Below the pieces are notes generated by a model. The model ran no database searches. It saw only the letters and a program-made list of their open reading frames with translations, and was not told the DNA's origin. Positions 12,976 to 24,900 of a stretch of 64,000 bases of DNA are shown here, piece by piece. Within the stretch, counting starts at the first letter, position 1; the number at the start of each line of letters is the position of its first letter. Position numbers and translations under genes: made by a program. This DNA is from Larix kaempferi (taxonomy: Eukaryota; Streptophyta; Pinopsida; Pinales; Pinaceae): assembly GCA_027924585.1 (NCBI GenBank), contig BSBM01000486.1, positions 40,998,001 to 41,062,000 of the forward strand. The letters run 5' to 3'.

Positions 12976-13945
12976 GACATAGTGGGTAGTCTTGATGGAG
13001 TTGGAACTCTAGGTGGAGGGGAGGGAGGGGGTGCCTATGGGGGAGGGGTGTGTAGGGGTTCCTAAAGGAGGGGAGGGATCACCTAGTGGAAGTGAAAGAG
13101 GGTGCTCCTCGTCCTTTAAAAATAATAATAATGATAAATGATACAAATACCAAAACTATGGAAAAAGTTTTACTAACAATTGAAAAAAAAGTAACCTTTC
13201 AAGTGTTAGAAGCTCTTTGTTGAATATCTCCTCAATGGTCTTAAAAATCCCTCATAAATTGCTCCAAAATATTCAATCAATGCTCTTCGAAAGCGAATAA
13301 TAGGTGAATAATACAAAACAAGAGTGTGTTTGTATAGCATAAATTACGTTTAACATTACATTTTTTGTGAATATGGGAAACATAAAAGAATAAACAAATG
13401 TAATTACTTATTTTTTGACTAGGGGAATCCACAACTGGGGGAGGCTTGTAATCGCGTGACATGGGGTCGATTCCCATCCACTACCAATATACCCCTAGAT
13501 TCACCCTACACAAGTGCACAATCTAATCAAGGTTTGGATCCGCGACCTCATAAGGAGTGCCTTAATAGTGCAGCCTATCATCAACTAGTCTACACAACAT
13601 GGGATAAAAAAATGTAATTACTTAATATACTGGAAATAAACATAATAAAAAATCATTTTATTGTAGTAGTTTTATGGATCTAATTGTGTAAGTGTATTGA
13701 AAACATCGACACAATTCAATCTACAAAAAATAATAAAAACTAAAAACTTTATTTAATTTTGGAAGGAAATTTTTGGAGGGAAAGTTTTGAAGGGAAAATT
13801 TCATTCTCCTAGCTATAATATTGTTGGGGGGAGGGGAGTGGATAGTTTCACGATTCTATTTTTGGTGAGAAGTTAGAGAAAATTTCATTCTCCTAGGTAT
13901 TAATATTGTTGGCCGGGCTACCATTCTATTTTTTGGTGAGAAGTC
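12976..13945. other. Unassigned DNA, possible short interspersed element fragment
   Basis: The stretch near 13455-13480 (GGGGTCGATTCCC) resembles a pol III B box and sits beside a GTAATCGCGTGAC stretch, as in tRNA-derived SINEs. A convincing A box and an A/T tail were not identified. The remainder is AT-rich. Confidence 0.25.
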
Positions 13946-16900
13946 ATGGGTTCATCTAACGGAGAAGTAAATTCCATTTCTAAAGCATCAACATCTTGTT
14001 CGCATAATTCTTCTTATGATATTGGAGAATATTATGGAAATGCCTCCAATGTCAATGGAGAGTTGTATTTTTCATCTATTGAGGATATTGATTGTAATGC
14101 AAGAAATGCAATTGATGAAGAACTTCATAATTGTGAATATTTTGAAAGCACCACTTATGAAAGGGAAGAATGTGATGGTGATAATTCTTCTCAATATCTT
14201 ATGATAATATCAATCATATTTCTCTAAGTGACAATTTTGATTTGGTTTAAATGGAGAATTGAAAGGTGTAGATGAAGATGGTGGATATTTTCCTCCAAGT
14301 AGGGATTTTAAAGGAATCGATGAAGAATATGAATACTTTCCTCCGAGTGAGGATTTTAAAGGCACCGATGAGGATGATGGAGACTCTCTTCTAGTGATGA
14401 TTCTAAAGACACTGATGAGGATGATGACGATTTTCCTCCAAGTGAGAATTTTAAAGGCATTGATGATGATTTTGGTGGTGATGAAGGCACCAATAATGTT
14501 GATAATGTTTTTCCTCCAAATGAGAATTTTAAAGGCATCGATGATGATAATGTTGATGAATACTTTCCTTCGAGTGGAGAATTTAGTGGAATCAATAGTG
14601 TTCATGATGATGATGATTTATCCTCAAGTGAAAAAATTCATAGTGGATCCAATGAAATTGGTGATGAGGATAATCATTTTCCTATTGAGTTTGGTATTGC
14701 TCTTAGTGATGAGATTTCCAGTCAGGATGATGATGGGCATAGTAAAGAGGATGATATTCCTCCTCGTGATGAGGACATTCCTACCAATGAGGATGTTGAT
14801 ATTCCCATAAACATAATGGATGGAATGCAAAGAAGCAATGCAACTATGAGTAGGACTAAGAGTAGGACTAGACCTTTTATATCAATCAAAATCATTCTAG
14901 TTATACAAGGTCTAGGAAAGAATTGCTCACACGTCCAAGTTCTATTATTGATTTGATTTTAAGTGAGTGTTCTCAAAATAATTGTTTGAAAGTTATACAC
15001 TAAAATTATGCCTTGGAGAAAATGAAGGAATGCTTTTCAATGAACAAAAATATGCAAAATTCATATTTAGTGGGGTGCATGATATATACAAAGACAGGTT
15101 ATGATTATCGTATTGGAAATATTTTTATTTGCAGAAAGGAATTCAAAATAATTCACTCAACTGGTAATATTCAACTATCAAGAATCCAAACATGAATAGA
15201 AAATGATCCTACATTTTATGCTAAAGCACATCATGGGTGAGACAATGGGCCATTAACAAATATTGCAATGACATGGATGCATGACATCTTTTCCAAACAT
15301 GGAGAGAGTATGCTAGATAGATATATAATACACATTTATATTGAGAATATGTTGAAGGTATCGAAGGAAATGGCAATTTCATCATATATGTGTATTATAC
15401 AAGAACATGGAAAAAACAATTCCACAATGTCCACATTCCTAAGAGGTCAAGGATGGGCATTTGTAGTACATATGCTTCTCTTGAAGAAAGAAGGTATAAA
15501 TCAAAATGGGTAGAAAGAGGTATGTATCTACAAAAGTATTCGTTAGAATCATATAATTACCAATTATAAAAGCTCGTTATCAATATTTTGATTTTATGTT
15601 ATTTGTAGATTTCATTATCAAAGCAATCAAGGACATCACAATCAACAATCAAATGAATGATATAAGTTTTACAAACATCACAAGAAGTGTTATGATGCTC
15701 CACATAAATATCTAGGTTTGATAATTGATGGCATGGATTAGAAAAAAACACTTTTGCCACATTTTGTCTTCACACCAAAGAATTTTAAGGAGGAAAAGTT
15801 TATTTAGTTTCACTTAGTTGGTTTTATTGTTTTTAATTGTCAAGGGTTTTCTTAATAGATCCAAATATTCATAATGATTAAAATTTGACCATCACGATAA
15901 ATTGCCATATGCTTACTCATTGATCTAGTAATATTCCTCAAGTTCTACATTTACAATTAGACAACACCAGCCGGGAAAGCAAAAATCAAATTGTGTTTGG
16001 TTATCTAAAGATGCTTGTTGAATAGGGAAATTTTCAAAAGGTGAAAGTTGGTTTCCTTCTTGTTGGAGGTACACATGACCATATTGATCAAATGTTTAGT
16101 TGTTTTGCAGTAACATTGAGGAGGAAGAATGTTGGGAGACTACCATCATTAATTGAAACTACTAGAAAAACATACATTCTAGAGCTTATTTTTTCACACA
16201 TTGAAAGAAACTATTGACATGTGGAGATTTATTCAAGGGTCACATGGTGAAGAAAAGTGCACTGAATATATTAATGACATTAGATTCTAGCATCAATTTC
16301 ATAAGAAAAATATTAATGGAAAAACACTAGTACGGGGCAAGAAATACTCAACTAGTGCAAAATGGGGGCCTCCGTCACTTTTATCATTTTTGAAATTCAC
16401 CTTAAATTATGAAATGTACGCTTCAAAGTTATCATTATTGCAATCAACCATTGATATTCATAATGCACGTCAACATAATAGAGATGTAGATTCTTTTGAA
16501 ATATTGGAAGAAACTAAAAAGTGTATGAAGATACATATGAGTACTTTGAGGTTGTTGATTAATTGAGAAAAGCGACATAATTTCAAACCCAACAAATGGA
16601 GATATATTTTTGAAGAATCAATTTAGTTGGCCACAAAGTATGTCAAATGAACATGCGGAAAGAAATGTTGTTGAACAACATGAACCTCAAGGTGTTATTG
16701 AGTCTTCTCAAGCAATGAAAATGGAAGTGTATATTGGGTTGAGAAGCCCATGTATGTGGTGTGAATCCATGGAAGGGCTTTACAGGGGATTAGTACAAGA
16801 TATCAAGGAGTGTTGCATGATTGTAGTTTTAGCTATAGAAGATACATGTGGTTATCCATTATGGATTGCAAAAGTTATAATGGTTAATAAACAAAATGAG

Positions 16901-17218
16901 GAAGTTATATCAGTTAATGAGGTACATTGGTATGTAATATATACACACCCATTTGATGGTTTGTACAAACTATGGATGGTGACCAAGAAAAAAATTTGTA
17001 GAAAGAGAAAAAGAAAGAGTAAAAAATAAATCATTTATGCATTGACATCTTAAAATTAGAGGATGTTGACATACAAGTTTATGAATTCTATTCGAGAAAG
17101 AAAGGCCCTCTTCCCTCCAAGACTATAGAGATTATCAAAAGGTTGTTGGAACAAGAAATAGTTATAAGATGGGATTCTACTAAACCAAGTTGTAGATCCA
17201 GAAGGAATATGACATCTT
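13946..17218 (+). pseudogene. Transposase-like gene (DUF7869-type), broken
   Basis: A chain of plus-strand frame pieces. An acidic N-terminus with 16-residue repeats (14262-14600) is followed by NSYLVGCMIYTKTGYDYRIG (about 15060), AMTWMHDIFSKHGESM (about 15270), LPHFVFTPKNFKEEKF (about 15755) and FHLVGFIVFNCQGF. The most telling block is LDNTSRESKNQIVFGYL (about 15957-16008), then VGGTHDHIDQMFS (16062-16100). I know this pairing of LDN...KN and GHTHxxID.xFS from a plant and animal family of uncharacterised, transposase-like RNase H-fold proteins (DUF7869). The C-terminal part (16610-17218) is basic and ends near SKPSCRSRR-type sequence. Stops and frameshifts occur throughout. The start is the ATG at 13946. 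It points away from the methyltransferase-like relic about 2 kb to the left. Confidence 0.55.
14262..14600 (+). repeat. 48-bp coding tandem repeat (acidic 16-residue units)
   Basis: Unit starts AAAGG at 14262, 14310, 14358, 14405, 14453 and 14531. Units encode variants of KGIDEDxxxFPPSxDF. The unit 14358-14404 is 47 bp, one base short, which throws the reading frame. The last interval contains a 30-bp insertion. Confidence 0.75.
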
Positions 17219-17696
17219 AAATGTTGGGAATGCATGTAGACTCATTTGGTTCACTCATTGATAATAGATAATAATATGGGTCATCTACATCTTGATTCAA
17301 TCATTCATCTAAACATAATGTAAATTCTTATGTTGTTTTGGAATCCATGAGTTAGTTTGAATAATTGTATGAAATATTTTATATTTTTTTTATTAATATG
17401 GTGTTTGTATGGAAACTCTACAGTAGTGTTTAAAATTTATATATGAATCCTTTCTATTTTTTTGGCTTAATATATGGTTTGATTATGAATGATATCATAA
17501 TTTCTTCGATTTGAATTTGGACAATGCAACAATATTTTTATTAAATAATTTGTGTTGAATTCAATGCATTTTGTATTGTGTTTTTATTAAAAGTAAATAA
17601 AATACATTTTTAAATAATGAGGTGGTACCATCATACCACTATGCAATATATGGTACTTGAAGTCATAAATTAACTCTAAATAAGTGGCCATTTTAA
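17219..17696. other. AT-rich non-coding DNA
   Basis: Nothing recognisable; it lies between the end of the transposase-like relic and the tandem array. Confidence 0.4.
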
Positions 17697-18430
17697 GATT
17701 GATTTTATGATTTTTGTACAATACTATTGGATTGTTGGACCATTGTTTCAAAACATTTGCAATTTTAAGCCACCCCGAAAAAGGGGAGTAACACATTTTT
17801 TCCAATTGGGGGTTATTTTTAATCTTTTATTGTAATAGCAATAGTTGTTAAGGCCATGGTTTCAAATATGTTGGAATGTTAATCCTGAAATAAAGAAAAG
17901 GTTTAATGCAGGTATCACTACTTTTTGATTTAGAATTTGATTTTAAGATTTTTCTAGCAATGATATTGATTGCTAAGTCCATGATTCCAAACAAGTTGTA
18001 ATTTTGACCCTTAAAAAAATAATTGTGGTACTAGTAGCATTAATTTTCAATTCAAGGGTTGATTTTATGTTTTGTTAGCAATAGTAGTCGTTGTTAAGGC
18101 CATGGTTTAAAAAATGTTGCAATCTTAACCCCGAAAAAAAAAAGGTTCTAATGGTAGCACTACTTTTTGATTTAGAGATTGATTTTATGATTTTTCTAAC
18201 AATGATATTGATTATTAAGTCCATGGTTTCAAACAAGGTCTAATTTTAACCCTTGAAAACAAAAATGATGCTACCAGTAGCATTAGTTTTCAATTCAAGG
18301 GTTGATTTTGAGGTTTTTGTTAGCAACAATATAGTTTTTTAAGGCCATGAATGTATTTTTAACCCCCAAAAGAAAAGGTTTCCACCGGTTGAAACACTTT
18401 TCAATTTGGGGGTTGTTTTCGGTGTTTTTG
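17697..18430 (+). repeat. Tandem array, about six 120-bp units in alternating 240-bp pairs
   Basis: Units begin TTGATTTTATGATTTTT or a variant near 17699, 17812, 17938, 18059, 18179, 18302 and 18412. Two unit types alternate: one has CAATGATATTGATT...AAGTCCATGG, the other CAATAGTAGT...AAGGCCATGG. Alternation indicates a two-monomer higher-order repeat. No coding potential was seen. Confidence 0.7.
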
Positions 18431-19561
18431 ATGCAAAAATATGAGTTTTTATGGATAGAGTTTTTGTTTTGAGTATATAGTTCGCATAGGGTTGTATGTT
18501 GTGTTTACCCCCTTTTCATGACTAACTTGATTTGGAGAACTTTCTTGCTTGCTTCATCTATGCTTCCAACATTTAAAAGTTTCAATTCCTTATGATATGG
18601 CCATGTAGACATCCAAGGCACTTCACTACTACCCCGGGTTATTTTGTGAGATACGCAACATGATGGCTTGTCAATTTTGAAACTTGGACATGTAATCTTG
18701 AGAACTTTATCGTTTCTTGTGTCAGTAATACTTCCATCTCATGAAATAATCATCTTAATAGCCTATGGGATAGAATTGTGATTTGATCCATTCATTGAAG
18801 TGTTCTCATTTAGTCACCATAGGGTTCCTTCCCAAAAAAAAATCACACACATAAATCTCCCACCAAATCAAATCATATCCGGACATCTTTATATAACAAA
18901 AGGAGTCTTTCTCTTCTTCTTTTATTTTATGTATGCCAAAATATACCTCAAGTTTTGTTAGCCATCCATTGGGATTTTAACATCTATTTATTGATCATAA
19001 GAAGTAACTATTATAAAGAGACTTATTCAAAGAATAAGAATGTATTCTACTTTGAAATAATTATCAGATGATGATGGAGAAAAACTACCATTGTTAGAGG
19101 TTTCAATATTCCTACTCACGTATCCTCATTTTCAGTCTTTTCTTCTTCTTGTCTAGCTTATGTTGAAGGTTCATCTTCCTTCTTGTACTTAATTTCAATA
19201 ACATGAGCCACTATCTTAGTCAATGTAGCAAGTATTTTCTCTAATCAATTAGAAAACTTAACTTTTAGGGGTTTTTTATCCTTTTCCTTGATGAAAATCA
19301 TTTGTCATCTTTGGATGTATACTTGTTTTTGGTCCTTGTAGTAATCACTCTACATTGTGTTCACTTTGAGTTTCTACGATACAAGGTTTCTTTAAAATGG
19401 TTTCAAACATGGATCTGATCCTATATGATATGGAAAGTGTTTTGGATATTTCAATAGACTTGCTCATAACATATCTTAATTTGTAGAAAATAATCCTACT
19501 CTTGCTTCCAATGTTTATGATCCACATACACAACTAGAATTTTCCTTTAACAACACCAAAT
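18431..19561. other. Unassigned non-coding DNA
   Basis: No coding frame above 62 codons, no recognisable domain or terminal repeats. Confidence 0.4.
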
Positions 19562-19718
19562 GTTGAAATTTGGTTGTCATTGATGTCAACTAATGTCAAA
19601 GAGGATGTCAAAGGAATTCAAAGAAGATGTAGTATTCCTATGGAAGTTTGAAGAAGTATATGGAAACCACTTTGAATAAGTATGTGCAAGAAAGATGGGG
19701 AAGGATATGGATGCCAGT
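19562..19718 (+). repeat. Left part of an older LTR-like sequence split by the Gypsy element
   Basis: Starts TGTTGAAATTTGGTTGTCATTGATG, which resembles the start of plant Copia LTRs. It continues on the far side of the 12.5-kb insertion at 32206. Short GTTTGAA(T/A)AAGTA repeats span the insertion site. Confidence 0.4.
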
Positions 19719-20444
19719 TGTTAACACCCAAAAAGTGTTCACTACCTCATCTACCACATTATATGGCTCATTTGTCCATTTTCCTACCATATTTCCCTTA
19801 AAATCCCAAGAAATCCCACTAAAAAGCCTCCAAAAGGCCTAAAATACCTCCAAAAGGCCACAAAACCCTCAAAATAGCCTCAAAAAGGCTTAAAAACCCC
19901 TTTTTCCTCCAAAAATAGCAAAAACCCCCTAAAAAGGGAATAAAAAATATAAAATAATGAGGAAAAGGAGGAAAAAACCCTATACAGCTGCCCTAAACCA
20001 TGTGTTTCCTAAAACCATGGGTCAGCACTCCACCACCAAAAAACTATAAATAGGTGATGGAGATCCCTTATTCCACATCCACAATCAAGTATACCCTTAC
20101 TCTGCCAAAATCTCTCTCGAAACCCTAGTTCACCATTGAACTACTTTCACCTTGAGAGCCACTTTTGGCCCATTCCCCACCATTGGAGAAAGAGAAGGAG
20201 CACATTGGATCTTGGAGCAACCCTCTTGGACATTGCAAGGAGCTTCATCAACCTTCACATTGAAGGTAATATTAATACAAAATCCTTGTTTACAAATTGT
20301 TGTTTATTTTTCATGCACATGTTTTAGAGTAGTTTTTATTTCTGTTTTAGCTTAATTATTTACATTTACTGAACTGCTACTAAGGAGTCCATTCTCCTTA
20401 GTAGGTGCTCATTTGCACAAGCTAAGGGTAAAACCCTAGCTACA
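19719..20444 (+). repeat. 5' LTR of the 12.5-kb Gypsy element
   Basis: 726 bp, TG...CA ends. Contains repeated CTCCAAAAGGCC motifs near 19827-19860 and a TATA box at 20045-20052. It differs from 31480-32205 at seven positions: four clustered within 19880-19906, one near 20210, one near 20398 and one near 20425. Confidence 0.96.
20045..20052 (+). promoter_or_regulatory. TATA box of the 5' LTR
   Basis: TATAAATA in the context AAACTATAAATAGG, placed where an LTR promoter is expected. The same box occurs at 31806-31813 in the 3' LTR. Confidence 0.7.
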
Positions 20445-20447
20445 GTT

Positions 20448-20465
20448 TTGGCGACTCCCCTAGAT
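20448..20465 (+). other. Primer-binding site, probably tRNA-Arg type
   Basis: TTGGCGACTCCCCTAGAT starts three bases after the LTR end. It resembles the TGGCGACTCCxCTGGGGA site of Ogre/Tat elements, which pairs with a tRNA-Arg. The tRNA assignment is from memory of that lineage. Confidence 0.65.
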
Positions 20466-20550
20466 TTTGAATTTCTGGTTTCCGTTTTAAATTTTTTCCC
20501 TTTCGGCTGTCCCTTTCGGCCGCCGTACATCGCATTTTTTCCCTCTGCAG

Positions 20551-20920
20551 TCGCGTCCCGACCGCGTCTTTCAGGCCCTTACCTGCGACCCGACCGCGGC
20601 TCTCAGACTGTTTTCGACGCCCTGCCGGCGGATTCAAGTCTGTTACCTGCGATCCGACCGCGGCTAATCAGCCTGTTTGCTGCGATCTGACTGCGCCTGT
20701 CGGCCATTTTCCCGCGTCCCGACTGCGTCTTTCAGCCCCTTTCCGGCGTCCCGACAGCGTCTGTTAGCCATTTTGCCGCGACCCGACTGTGTCTTTTTCC
20801 CTGTTTCCTGCGTCCCGACTGCCTCTGTTGGCCCGAAAACCGCGACCTGACCGCGTCTGTTTCCCTCAAACCCGCGGTCCGCCTGTTCTGATTCGCCACA
20901 GACCCGCGGTCTGATTTCTG
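20551..20920 (+). repeat. 32-bp CpG-rich tandem repeat in the element leader
   Basis: About eleven units of the type GCG(T/A)CCCGACxGCGTCTxTxAG, starting near 20551, 20585, 20649, 20683, 20714, 20746, 20778, 20810, 20842, 20874 and 20903. Spacing is close to 32 bp. It is absent from the 3' end of the element. The rest of the leader (20921-21958) is non-coding. Confidence 0.75.
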
Positions 20921-21958
20921 CATTTTTTTTTCCTGTTTTGAGCCCAGCCCCTTTTGCTGCAATATTTTCTGCATCTGAACAGCCCTCTTTCCTACCTGCA
21001 GTCCCACTTCCTTACAGCCTTTCTGCAACATAATTTCTGTTCCCTTTACAGAATCTTTTTAAAATTTCAGTATTTTTAATTCAAAAAATTTTGCAAGTTA
21101 AAGTTTCAATTTCAGTATTATTGATAGTTAGAGGTTGCCCCCCTTGTGGCACTTCTATTTTGGGTCCATCACCTCATGAGCACACACTATGTCACATAAT
21201 TCAAGTGAGCCTTAAAAAGTACCTAACTGAACCAACATTCTAACCCCACTTGGGGAACACAAAAGAATCATTGTAGTTAGGTAGGATCGGGGGGATAGGC
21301 TTCCAATAACACCCCTCGGTTACTTTCACTTGAGACATAGTTGTTGTCCAAATAGGGAACCAAAATCCCCTAGTACTTTTTGGCACGGTCACGACCAGTT
21401 TATCAGAGGGCCTCTCCCTTAGGAGGGTTGAAGTCGGGAGACTGGTTCCGGAGGCCTGAGTGGAATACCGCACTCCATTCAGTAACCGAAGGGCTATCTT
21501 TCGCGGTTCGCGGGATATCCCTGTATAGGGGTATTGCGGTAAACGGACTAAACGGCAGATTCACCTTTCTGGACGTGTCATGAACGGGGTATCTTAGTTG
21601 CCATTCTTCTAGGATTGACTACCCGGTGTCCCTCCCAGTAGGGGGATATCATAGCCACTTGGCTTTTCTACTCATATTGTCTGACTTGGATTTCATCACC
21701 TTGCAGAGGATATGTTTAGTTGAGTCAGAATACTTTTAGTTAGGTGTTTGCATGCTCCTTTACCTCCCTTTGGTCTAGTGAGTCCACCATTTTTTATTTT
21801 TAGGAAACCTGCTGCTTGTTGGTATTCTGACCATCTTTGTTGATACTCCACCTATTGTAGCACAGCTGTTGCAGTGGGTGTTTTGAGTTGGTTGTTGGCC
21901 TGAGTGCCTTGTTTTTTAGCTCTCCTTCTGCACACTCGGTTGCATTAGGCCTTTTTGA

Positions 21959-24900
21959 GCTGTTTTTCTACTCACCTCAACCCATAGAGATTTGATACCA
22001 TCCGTCACCATTGAGTCCCCGAGACATTCTCGGCGCCTCAGGGGCGAGCCCCCACAGTACGGTTCTCTTGACACCACCCGTCATAGATTTCGATCATCAT
22101 CCGTTGATACCACCCATCACAGATCTAGAGCCTTGTCACTTGACTCCACTCGTCAGCGACATAAGACCCCGTCACCAGATATTGACGCTCCTTACTTTAC
22201 CTCTGATTCTGACGAAGAGTCTGAGAACCCTATTTACACTGCCCCTACTAGCACCATGGCTGGCACGACTTCCACTCCTTTTGTTATAGGAACCATTGGT
22301 GGCACATCCACCACTACACCAGTCACTACACCTATTTTGGGTATGCCCTCCATGGGACCCCCATCTACCGTTCCCCTCACGGTACCTATTCCCGCAGCGG
22401 GAATCCCTATCCCCACTACATCAGTGGCTCACACTACCCACGGTGGTGCTGGACCATCCTCCACCACCTTAGTTCCCCCACTTGGGGGCACCATCCCAAA
22501 TCCTGTCCCTCTACTTGGGGGCATTGGCCCCAACTTGGTCCAACCCACTACTGTGTCACATCCTTCTTCCAGTTTGCCATTTATGGCTAGCCTCAACCTA
22601 CCTGACCTGGCCAGATTGACCAACGACCCTATTCGACACGACCCTACATGGCCTCATATGCCCACCAAGCTCCCCTCCGACATCCCTAAGTTCGAGGGCA
22701 AGGCCGGTGAGGACCCACAAAACCATATCATGTCTTTCCACCTATGGTGTTCCTCCAACTCCATAGTGGACGACTCTGTTCACCTCCGTCTCTTACAGCG
22801 CACCTTCACTGGCTCTGCAGCCAAGTGGTATATCGAGCAACCTCATGGGACCCACGCCACCTTTGCTTCCCTTGCCTCGACCTTCCTGCAGTTCTTCCAG
22901 TTGCCTGTCCGCTATGACGCGGGCGTTGAGATCCTCCTATCCTGCAGACAAAACACGGCTACCCATATCACGGACCACATCCATGAGTGGCATCGACGCC
23001 GTAGCTTATGCAAGATCAAACTAGACGACCGTATCTTCCTAGATTGGTTCCTCAAATCCCTTCTCCCTGTTATTGCTAAAGATGTGGCATCAGAAAGACC
23101 CCAGTCTGAAGAAGAGGCCATCCTTAAGGCCCAACAGTTTGACCTCATTTACGCCCAGTCGGGTTACCTTTATACCATTATACCTGACGCCCCTCGCGGC
23201 GAGTCCTCCCAGCACGATGCGCCGAGGGCATCCCACGCTGCAGACGGTATCATTGGCCGTGTTTCTTCACATCCTCAACCATTTTCCATAGCACGTCCTA
23301 CCCCTGGCCCCGACCTTTCGCGGGCTACCTCACAGTCTGGAGCAACCAACTCGTATGCTCCCATGACACATCACCACCACCATGGACCCTCATGTCCTCC
23401 TCAATACTTCGGTCATGCGACTCCCGCTTATGCCCCCCCAGTCGCACCTCAGCCTTACTACCATCAGCAGGCTGCCCCAGCTCCTGCGCCTTCACAAGCC
23501 CAACCCGCTTATTATCCGCCACAGGCAGCCCCTGCGGCAAACCCACAACCTGCTCCGCAGCCATATCAGCAGCCTCCTCAAGTTGCTACACCTGCTCAGC
23601 CTCCACCTGCATATCATCCCCCGCAGCCTGCTCCCGCACCTGCGCAACCTCAGAACCCACCTGATGCCCAAGGGCAAGTCTACGCCCAACAAAATCCGCA
23701 GCAGAACCAGAACAACCAACGCAACCAGGGCCAACAGAACCGCGGCAAAGTCCGTAATCGTGGGAACAACCAACCTGCAGACCAAGCTGGTCAACCGGCT
23801 AATCCCCCCGACAACAACAATGCGGCCCCTGCTAACCAAAACCCTGATCGCCCGCCCAAGCAGGCTAAAAACCCCAATTTGAGAACGAACCATCCTTGTT
23901 CTATCTGCGGGGTCTATGGCCACTACACACATACTTGCCCACATTTGGAGCGAGCTCGGCAACTTTGGGTTGATGATGCCCACCGCCAAGGGCATGCGGC
24001 TCCTCAGGCGCCACCTAACCCCCCTCAACCTCAGCAGCCACCTTTGGTGCTGCAAAACCCATTACCAACCCAAGGCGTCGTGAACACTCAACCGTTGGCT
24101 CCCCCTCAAGCCAACGTGCAACCCCAACAGCAAATCACGTACGCTGCTCCCGATCAACCCATGTTTGACTCGGGAACTCACCACTTGTTGATGATGTCAT
24201 CCGCTGACGTCAACCTTCAGACCCGTCGGAACCAATATGGCTCCACCACTGACGTACCTCCCACTGATAAACCTACTAACGCTCATCCCAATGATCAAGC
24301 GTTACGTATCCCTCCCCCTCCGCTAGATGGCGCTCCCAAAGCCCCTCGTTTCCCACTTCGCCGTATCAACAACAACCCCAATGCGCGCGCTGCGTCAAAC
24401 TACAACATTGTAGACGACCTAGCCCAATCTCCCGCAGCCATGTCTGCGTTAGAAGTCTTGAAGAACTGCCCTTCCCAGCGCAAGAATTTACTCTCAGCCA
24501 TTGGGGCTATTGACCCAAATGATTCGAATTTGATGGCATTTGATTTGGACCAGTCCGAACCACGCCTGCCTTCCACCTTAGCATTCCAAGTTTCTGTTTC
24601 CGTTCGGAATCTTGTCATCCATCGATGCATCATCGATGAAGGTGCCTCCACATGCGTCATGTCTACGTTCGTGTGGCAGAAGTTGGGATCCCCCACTCTC
24701 CAGCAGGCCACCACTGCATTACGCGCCTACGACGGTCGTTCGGCTCAGCCCCAAGGCCTCCTAGTCAATGTCCCCGTCCAGTTAGGTGGCAAAACGGTCC
24801 TCATTGACATTTAGGTAATCAATTCCCAATTGGATTATAACCTTTTACTTGGCCGCAACTACATGTATGCCATGTGGGTGGTTGCCTCTTCCGTCTTTCG

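Noticed and set aside
13455-13480. tRNA gene or SINE head
   Set aside because: A B-box-like GGTCGATTCCC is present, but no A box, cloverleaf or tail could be supported.
14210-14605. Minus-strand 131-codon frame
   Set aside because: It is the antisense of the 48-bp coding repeat.
20448-21031. Leader frames in both strands (80-99 codons)
   Set aside because: They are translations of the 32-bp CpG-rich tandem repeat.
23200-23900. Minus-strand frame of 187 codons and other frames opposite gag
   Set aside because: They are shadows of the Pro/Gln-rich gag coding strand with no domain.
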